This document shows, piece after piece, positions 10,701 to 11,740 of a stretch of DNA of 11,740 nt. The notes under the pieces are model-generated. The model did not search any database. It saw only the letters and a program-made list of their open reading frames with translations, and was not told the DNA's origin. The DNA is from an uncultured Bacteroidota bacterium. Lineage in GTDB: Bacteria > Bacteroidota > Bacteroidia > Flavobacteriales > Flavobacteriaceae. The stretch covers positions 1 to 11,740 of the forward strand of contig CACONV010000028.1 in NCBI GenBank assembly GCA_902628605.1. Direction: 5' to 3'. The number at the start of each line of letters is the position of its first letter. The first letter of the stretch is position 1. Made by a program: the position numbers and the translations under genes.

Positions 10701-11740
10701 TATTACTTTAATACCAATAGTGGAAGGCCCTATAGTGAAGTAGACTATGTTTTTCAAACAAATGGTCTTGGCAATACCAGGAACCCATATACTTATCCAG
10801 GTACTGATCAGAGAGTTTCCATGTATTCAAGGATAAGCAATCAAAATGTAACAACTCGTTATGTATACCAAGATGTAACCTTAGAGGCAAATACAAAATA
10901 TACCGTGTCGGTTTATGCAGCGGCACCTAATAGCAGCTATTACAACACTAGTTATGATTATGAAAAATTAAGATTTGTACACAGGCCTCCTGGGGGTTCA
11001 GATATATACGGGCCCTACAACCGAGTGTCTGGACCTGTAAGTAGTAATAATAGCAACAATAATACTGGTTGGACGAGGTATCATCATACATTTACAACTG
11101 GAGTAGCGGGGACATACCGTGTAGGTTTTTCAGCCCCATATTTTGGAAATAGTTGGACAAGGATTTGGGGAGCTCAATTAGAAAAAGGTGACTTATCAAG
11201 ATTAATCTATACTTTTAATTCTATTGCACCCACATACAATACTCCGGTTGATACAATGACATCCACCATTGATAACAACAGAATTTTAGAATCTAGAAGC
11301 GTGGATACCTACACTGCTAGCTATACCATTACCCAGGCTGACGTAGATAGTAAATTCCTATCCAACACAGCTACATTCACAGGAATCGATCCTGATGGAA
11401 CGACCGTGGTTTCTAAAACAGCAGACGATGGAGACCCATCCAATGGAGATGAGGACCCAACCATTATAAGTCTAGCCTCGACATCAACTCTGGATGTATT
11501 TAAGTCAGCAATTGTTCAAGATGTAAATGGTAGTCAGGTAAATGACCTTGGCGATATAATTGTCTACACTATTGTAGTTTCAAATACAGGGTATACCACT
11601 ATATCGGCTTTAACATGCTCAGATACCCTTACAGATTTCAGTGGCACTGCCCTTAGCTACAATGCACCAATTAGCACGGTGAGTGCGACCTCAGGTTCTA
11701 CCTCCTCTACCTTAGCGGTGGCTGGGGTAACGACCTTTAC
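1683..11740 (+). CDS. Giant modular secreted surface protein (putative adhesin) with 15 DUF11-like repeats, TSP3 repeats and nested binding modules; 3' end beyond the window
   Basis: One frame stays open from a TAG at 1680-1682 to the window end: 3,352 complete codons and no stop. TTG at 1683 is the preferred start because it gives MILRRYYITL, two Arg, a hydrophobic core and FLA|QG, a normal signal peptide; TTG at 1689 is nearly equivalent. There is no in-frame ATG until 3243, deep inside a repeat. Order by residue: signal peptide 1-21; repeats R1-R11 28-1613; TSP3 segment 1616-1640; Cys-bounded jelly-roll-like domain 1642-1840; TSP3 region 1841-1990; repeats R12-R14 1991-3269 with inserted binding modules; partial R15 from 3270. 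The protein is acidic, rich in Asp, Asn, Thr, Ser and Gly, and has only nine Cys in the visible part. Such proteins in Flavobacteriia are exported by Sec and then T9SS and serve as adhesins or gliding adhesins (SprB kind). The C-terminal sorting domain is not visible, so that route is inferred. Confidence 0.93.
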   Translation, partial: MILRRYYITLYTLFLWGIFLAQGQSPILEVTTYSDIVTDSDNTVNATDVVVFTIKAKNISNLALSSLTISHTLKGINGSALTLNSSPTFLSNSSGSSPGSLVAGETGTYIATYTFNGAGVSAGGVSLTVTGTASTPGNSNNVTDPSDDGDDSDGNTANDPTQVVAGNTVTDLEGTKLENYVDNDGNGTIGLGDQLEYIITVYNKGEEQLDAVTLFDVLRDQNNNVLALIAPFTPPGPIFVSSDQNSSNGYLLVGETVTYKAVYIVQQGAVNSGGLNNCLDVQADGVNTNRRATDRADDGIDNDGNLVDDCTESTITTTATLEVTKTANVQDVNGNSQNDPGDIINYNIRVENKGNVTLSGLVLSENFDDGNGATIQLNHNPIFQSSSLGSSAGTLKVAEVAIYTASYTITAPVANTGSVSNSLTATANSPGNNGDVVDVSDDGIDNDGNTENDSTTTSLTIDKRIEATKTFKVADNGDGENGVGDVVTFTITIQNTGQIALSGITLVDLLTDCTGTLTLTMASGPTWNSNSAGSAQGSLNPGEIGTYTATYTIGNAEIGSGCILNTVSVTANSPGNTGDVTDVSDDGNDADGNLVDDETRIDFTVDPAVEVVKTGVLVDNGDNLPGVGDTAVFTIVVTNKGNTALTSITLTETFQRGNGTSISLDAGPTFNFSSGGSAAGSLQTGESATYTASYTVDATDVTTTRVQNQVTVSAKTLDGSLTRTDVSDDGDDLDGNTQNDPTEVRLNFNPILEATKTVSMSSNANPVIGDIAEYTITIENKGNVDVSNLNLNDTFVGLAGASIQLNGGPTFQSASAGSSATTVKRDGIVTYTASFTVNQASVDSGGFRNTVVVTGSNPGSSSADVIEASDDGIDNDGNVTNDPTDVVISEVPEIEVTKTATFTDNDSSGAISLGDRIDYTILVQNLSNVTLDNISVSDDLQDITLTTTKTLDSGPSFVSSNQGSAFGTLKPNETATFQGTYIIRQADVDAGGLSNQASVTAQTPADVTITDASDDGNDFDQNTVDDRTETIIPRTPGIEVTKTSTITDNNGDNTYGVGDTVVYTITIANTGNLDFTSVVLDDVLSKKNGGTLALTVTPTFKSSTLGSNAGSLKVSETATYVASYTIAQEAIDGGGLSNQASVTAASLTATVTDLSDDGIDNDGNTTDDPTENVLFGTLILEATKTATVTDVDGDGEDSLGDIINYIISVENKGTESLKNFTVTDTFVDANGNTLTLNAAPTTSNPDLLAPGAVKTYVASYTIAQNALDNGGVRNSALVRASNVAGTIYVEDISDDGNDADGNTVTDTTDTLITPNPSLNLTKTYVNKDNDGDGKISVGDNIVYTFSLLNDGNVTQRFIYITDNITDFNGNVLQLDDFTSPNNLNFISASRGSSNGTLISGEIATYTATYTVQNADTASGGISNTASATSYVYVNGDPQVHAIDQSDDGDDTDGNTENDPTLSYLGELPQLEVTKTATYTGYANGANPGDVAVFTITVENKSTHPRDIIKELTFSDDLKDAFLRDRTMTSTVTFNSATAGSANGTVTLGETATYTASYTITQSDIDTGGLRNQITFEGNTLRNPVPAEKDVKDISDNGIDTDGNTEDDPTFLVLGTDSDGDNIPDTTDIDDDNDGILDRDEQCLTFLLDGTSFETYSGTFPPSSPANRNTAYPNTTVAPPFTSINGDGEVWSASQGPQGTTFNPYQGFYFIELLSNETNGNDASLWDKTAYGSNANYDRILVIENVYPNRSYGISFYHKEGGRFVATHAGGGNTLLQIQSMQTNYAMSETISATSDWQSKTVTFTTDAQTTRVAIMFSAYAPGINSSVQLDAISMTASKSCTSDIDGDGVPNGLDLDSDNDGIYDVVESGNEALDTNFDGVINGFDTGFADTDNDGASDQAELNTAKDSDSDSILDAFELDSDGDGCNDTEEAGYTDPNSDGLLGPNPVNQNSKGKVTSGSDGYTTPQDLNNDNTFDFRDENYDVGCYNPSLKVVKSAVVSDTNQNGQTDLEDIIVYTVVVTNTGGLPILFTSIDDNLKYGSTTQSLTLDWSSTSTNVFDGPRTNLFTYSNELDDSGAGWSEMNWTQQDWQDQYQWNIPLNEPYYFNSSSGVNHNQVNTYFPTDGFGNTRSTYTSGGNSTYSGAHSRGRNDGYSDGYLYKNVTLSGNTTYTISVYAAARSSSRINDMDAVDRLRFAYRRSGGSDVFSPYQTITNYISPNSATSTNWRRYYWTFSTTTTTTYSVGIVAPNLNGDYTALWGIQLEKGSVPTTYIYTRQNISTTPSRTIEQNPAVAALPTGESATYTALVTITQDMIDTATEISNQVTITGSFTSPGGISGTTFDVSADNDNTDGNTEDDPTIVTLDVNNQLEVTKTATTTDINGNGQIDAGDKINYEITIKNTGNTSLKNFTVTDTLTRSSGVTVTQLTGTVSLTLKEKKNLFKRSNYLEDSSPSDNWYESNSNVYASGHNQYGYPEGVPYYFEEGYGRNFSDVDYNFPTLGKGITITRSPRSNGDNSSGSASRVGTGGGGGNLDAYLYQNISLEAYTTYTVSVYARAYSASYDDAIPNHQFRFVYEPPGGSPVYSSYNTMPTYVDAWTFQRYSYTFTTGEQGTYKVGINPPYADNQDAYFWGAQLEKGSIATRYIYTWNPGGPNMKADALPISTTVSTTYNPWTSPDPNYTSVAQMTINNNSGNFQVFDNNINSGYQAILEVESSNYNTYNNRGNQSLFDNGYLGEFNGRRYYRETTGWAWSTHNSHANSSGGHLFVPNSKEEFEYVMGRIGALYNNTTFTIGIYQVNNSDYQTNNITGGWTAVDGTLVLKPGESKVLVPGGKAEYEFTHTITQVDVDDGTLINQVFVSAEGTSLVTETSDDGIDNDGNTEDDPTVIEISKQSSVTIAKTATVSDVNGDGLNGVGDIIEYTIVVTNTGNTQLTTTTILDSLTDGLGNPRSLNTTVTYVSTTATIVTQVPKQNLFYYSNRVHDTYQQWNENGGNQGSYESEWGWPVGIPYYFNTNSGRPYSEVDYVFQTNGLGNTRNPYTYPGTDQRVSMYSRISNQNVTTRYVYQDVTLEANTKYTVSVYAAAPNSSYYNTSYDYEKLRFVHRPPGGSDIYGPYNRVSGPVSSNNSNNNTGWTRYHHTFTTGVAGTYRVGFSAPYFGNSWTRIWGAQLEKGDLSRLIYTFNSIAPTYNTPVDTMTSTIDNNRILESRSVDTYTASYTITQADVDSKFLSNTATFTGIDPDGTTVVSKTADDGDPSNGDEDPTIISLASTSTLDVFKSAIVQDVNGSQVNDLGDIIVYTIVVSNTGYTTISALTCSDTLTDFSGTALSYNAPISTVSATSGSTSSTLAVAGVTTF
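1764..6521 (+). repeat. Eleven tandem DUF11/DUF7507-like repeats (R1-R11)
   Basis: Protein-level repeats of 138-152 residues. Units: R1 1764-2195, R2 2196-2642, R3 2643-3074, R4 3075-3506, R5 3507-3935, R6 3936-4361, R7 4362-4793, R8 4794-5219, R9 5220-5633, R10 5634-6089, R11 6090-6521. Each starts near LEVTKT, then an acidic loop such as DVDGDGEDSLGD, then 'YTITVxNTGN', 'VxDxL', a Gly/Ser loop (GSSxGTL), 'GExATYTASYTI', 'GGxxNxxxVTA' and a closing 'SDDGxDxDGNTxxDPT'. This matches the known DUF11 / TIGR01451 conserved-repeat type, an Ig-like beta sandwich used as a stalk in bacterial surface proteins. DNA copies are well diverged, so the array is old and under protein-level selection. Both acidic loops look like calcium sites; the first is degenerate in R6 and R11. 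Confidence 0.88.
6528..6602 (+). repeat. Thrombospondin type 3 calcium repeat segment 1
   Basis: Residues 1616-1640 read DSDGDNIPDTTDIDDDNDG followed by ILDRDE, the alternating Asp pattern of TSP3 repeats (DxDxDGxxDxxD). TSP3 repeats wrap around calcium ions and form stiff linkers. The segment directly follows R11 and precedes a Cys-bounded binding-type domain, with the long second TSP3 region on its other side. Confidence 0.85.
6606..7202 (+). other. Cys-bounded jelly-roll, carbohydrate-binding-like domain
   Basis: Residues 1642-1840, starting 'CLTFLLDGTSFETY' and ending 'QLDAISMTASKSC'. About 199 residues bounded by one Cys at each end, which could form a disulfide closing the domain. Features of the beta-sandwich CBM/galactose-binding group are visible: an opening 'DG-SFE' strand, 'NGDGEVW', 'GFYFIELLSN', 'SYGISFYHKEGG', 'DWQSKTVTFTTDAQTTRVAIMF' as paired strands, and a closing 'VQLDAISM' strand typical of CBM4/9- and DUF642-like folds. 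No family can be fixed by eye and the ligand is unknown. It interrupts the TSP3 block. Confidence 0.6.
7203..7652 (+). repeat. Thrombospondin type 3 region 2 and GYTTP-type linker
   Basis: Residues 1841-1990. Repeated Asp loops include DIDGDGVPNGLDLDSDNDG, 'DTDNDGASD', 'DSDSDSILD' and 'DSDGDGCNDTEEAG', followed by 'SGSDGYTTPQDLNNDNTFDF'. This order (TSP3 loops, 'GCNDxxEAGxTDP', 'GSDGYTTP', 'DF') is one I recognise from many flavobacterial surface proteins associated with gliding motility or T9SS. Cys at residues 1926 and 1986 may pair. The region probably works as a rigid calcium-dependent spacer between the two halves of the protein. Confidence 0.85.
7653..8783 (+). repeat. Repeat R12 interrupted by binding module A
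   Basis: The repeat opens 'LKVVKSAVVSDTNQNGQTDLED' style at 7653 and resumes after the insert at 'LPTGESATYTALVTITQ', closing with 'VSADNDNTDGNTEDDPT'. The two halves together match a normal DUF11-like unit; the extra length of about 210 residues sits where other repeats have the 'GPTFxSxxxGSSxG' loop. The closing acidic motif is altered (SADN instead of SDDG). Confidence 0.8.
7869..8501 (+). other. Binding module A (NLF..SN / WGxQLEKG jelly-roll type), nested in R12
   Basis: 211 residues (2063-2273) from 'TNLFTYSNELDD' to 'WGIQLEKGSVPTTYIYT'. The middle has 'PYYFN', 'FGNTR', 'YLYKNVTLSGNTTYTISVYAAA' and 'WRRYYWTFSTTT'. This layout (NLL..S..f....W at the start, a 'T.S.yvka' strand pair, WGaQLE.G...tsYipT at the end) is known from phage tail and other ligand-binding beta-sandwich modules. 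It is homologous by eye to modules B and C. It probably binds a surface glycan or polymer; the ligand is unknown. No Cys is present. Confidence 0.75.
8994..9617 (+). other. Binding module B, nested in R13
   Basis: 208 residues (2438-2645) from 'NLFKRSNYLED' to 'WGAQLEKGSIATRYIYT'. It shares with modules A and C the 'PYYF' segment, 'YLYQNISLEAYTTYTVSVYARA', 'RFVYEPPGGS' and the end motif. It has its own Gly-rich loop 'GTGGGGGN' near 9255 and a distinct 'GKGITITRSPRSNGDN' segment where A and C read 'FGNTR' and 'LGNTR'. It is probably a variant with a different ligand surface; the function is inferred only from the module type. Confidence 0.75.
9876..10139 (+). other. C-type-lectin-like segment (first half of the fold), nested in R13
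   Basis: Residues about 2732-2819. 'FNGRRYYRETTGWAWSTHNS', then 'GGHLFVPNSKEEFEYVM', 'FTIGIYQ' and 'GGWTAVDGT' follow the order of the C-type lectin fold: Y(Y)-x-W-x-A, GGHL-v-s-EE-x-f-v, wiGl, and W-x-W-v-DG. The half of the fold normally after 'DG' (W-x-PNN, Cys, WND) is not seen before the repeat resumes at 'KPGESKV', and the usual Cys residues are absent. It is either a minimal bacterial variant or a decayed domain. The upstream linker 9620-9875 is rich in Asn, Thr and Ser. Confidence 0.55.
10359..11489 (+). repeat. Repeat R14 interrupted by binding module C
   Basis: The unit opens 'VTIAKTATVSDVNGDGLNGV' at 10359, with a complete 12-residue EF-hand-like acidic loop (DVNGDGLNGVGD), and resumes after the insert at 'VDTYTASYTITQADVD'. 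Its closing motif is the most altered of the set, 'TADDGDPSNGDEDPT' in place of SDDGxDxDGNT. Confidence 0.8.
10590..11213 (+). other. Binding module C, nested in R14
   Basis: 208 residues (2970-3177) from 'NLFYYSNRVHD' to 'WGAQLEKGDLSRLIYT'. It keeps the shared 'IPYYFN', 'LGNTR', 'YVYQDVTLEANTKYTVSVYAAA', 'RFVHRPPGGSD' and 'YHHTFTTG' segments. Module C looks closest to B in the 'PPGGS' and 'WGAQLEKG' parts and closest to A in the 'GNTR' segment. A short Asn/Ser run (SSNNSNNNTGW) sits near 11040-11073 in a loop. No Cys is present. Confidence 0.75.
11490..11740 (+). repeat. Partial repeat R15 at the right edge
   Basis: It starts LDVFKSAIVQDVNGSQVNDL then GD, continues 'YTIVVSNTG' and reaches 'TSGSTSSTLAVAGVTTF' at the window end. 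The last part looks like the plain 'GSSxGTLxxGE' loop, so R15 appears to lack an insert and to return to the R1-R11 form. It carries an unpaired Cys (codon at 11616); its partner may lie beyond the edge. Confidence 0.75.

Noticed and set aside
10238..10926. Minus-strand open frames near the right end
   Set aside because: They are shadows of R13/R14 and module C, whose plus-strand translation matches the other repeats and modules.
9620..11073. Asn-rich (AAT/AAC) stretches near a C-type-lectin-like segment as a diversity-generating retroelement target
   Set aside because: No reverse transcriptase and no template/variable repeat pair is visible in the window, and the stretches are not in the usual C-terminal variable part of the fold. 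A genome-wide search for such a pair would settle it.
1764..11740. Recent tandem duplication or CRISPR-like DNA repeats
   Set aside because: The periodicity of about 430 nt is clear in protein but the DNA copies are diverged, and there are no short identical repeats with spacers.

Overview
The window is AT-rich and most likely comes from the chromosome of a marine-type member of the Bacteroidota (Flavobacteriia). The grounds are the composition, the lack of clear Shine-Dalgarno sequences at most starts, and above all one giant secreted protein. That protein is built from DUF11/DUF7507-like repeats, thrombospondin type 3 calcium repeats and a 'GSDGYTTP...L.N..TFDF' linker of the kind seen in flavobacterial gliding or type IX secretion (T9SS) surface proteins.

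Layout: (1) Positions 2-628 (+) hold the 3' part of an enoyl-CoA hydratase/isomerase (crotonase) family gene whose beginning lies before the window. (2) Positions 632-1393 (-) hold a small four-helix membrane protein with a bestrophin-like C-terminal motif, convergent with the first gene and only 3 nt from it. (3) Positions 1394-1682 are an AT-rich divergent intergenic region. (4) Positions 1683-11740 (+) form one unbroken reading frame of at least 3,352 codons that runs off the right edge. It appears to start at TTG, not ATG. I translated it codon by codon and found no in-frame stop.

The giant protein has a signal peptide (residues 1-21) and eleven plain repeats of about 138-152 residues (R1-R11). 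Next come a first TSP3 calcium segment, a Cys-bounded jelly-roll-like domain of about 200 residues, and a long second TSP3 region. Then come three repeats (R12-R14) that each carry a related insert of about 210 residues at the same point in the fold, and the start of a fifteenth repeat. The inserts begin 'NLF..SN' and end 'WG.QLEKG....YIYT', a signature I know from phage tail and other receptor-binding jelly-roll modules. R13 carries a second insert that resembles the first half of a C-type lectin fold. The simplest reading is a calcium-stiffened stalk displaying several carbohydrate- or ligand-binding heads, that is, a cell-surface adhesin of the SprB or giant-adhesin kind. Function is inferred from architecture; the anchor or T9SS C-terminal domain lies outside the window.

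No RNA genes, insertion sequences or CRISPR arrays were seen. The many short open frames opposite or out of frame with the giant gene are shadows of its repeats.
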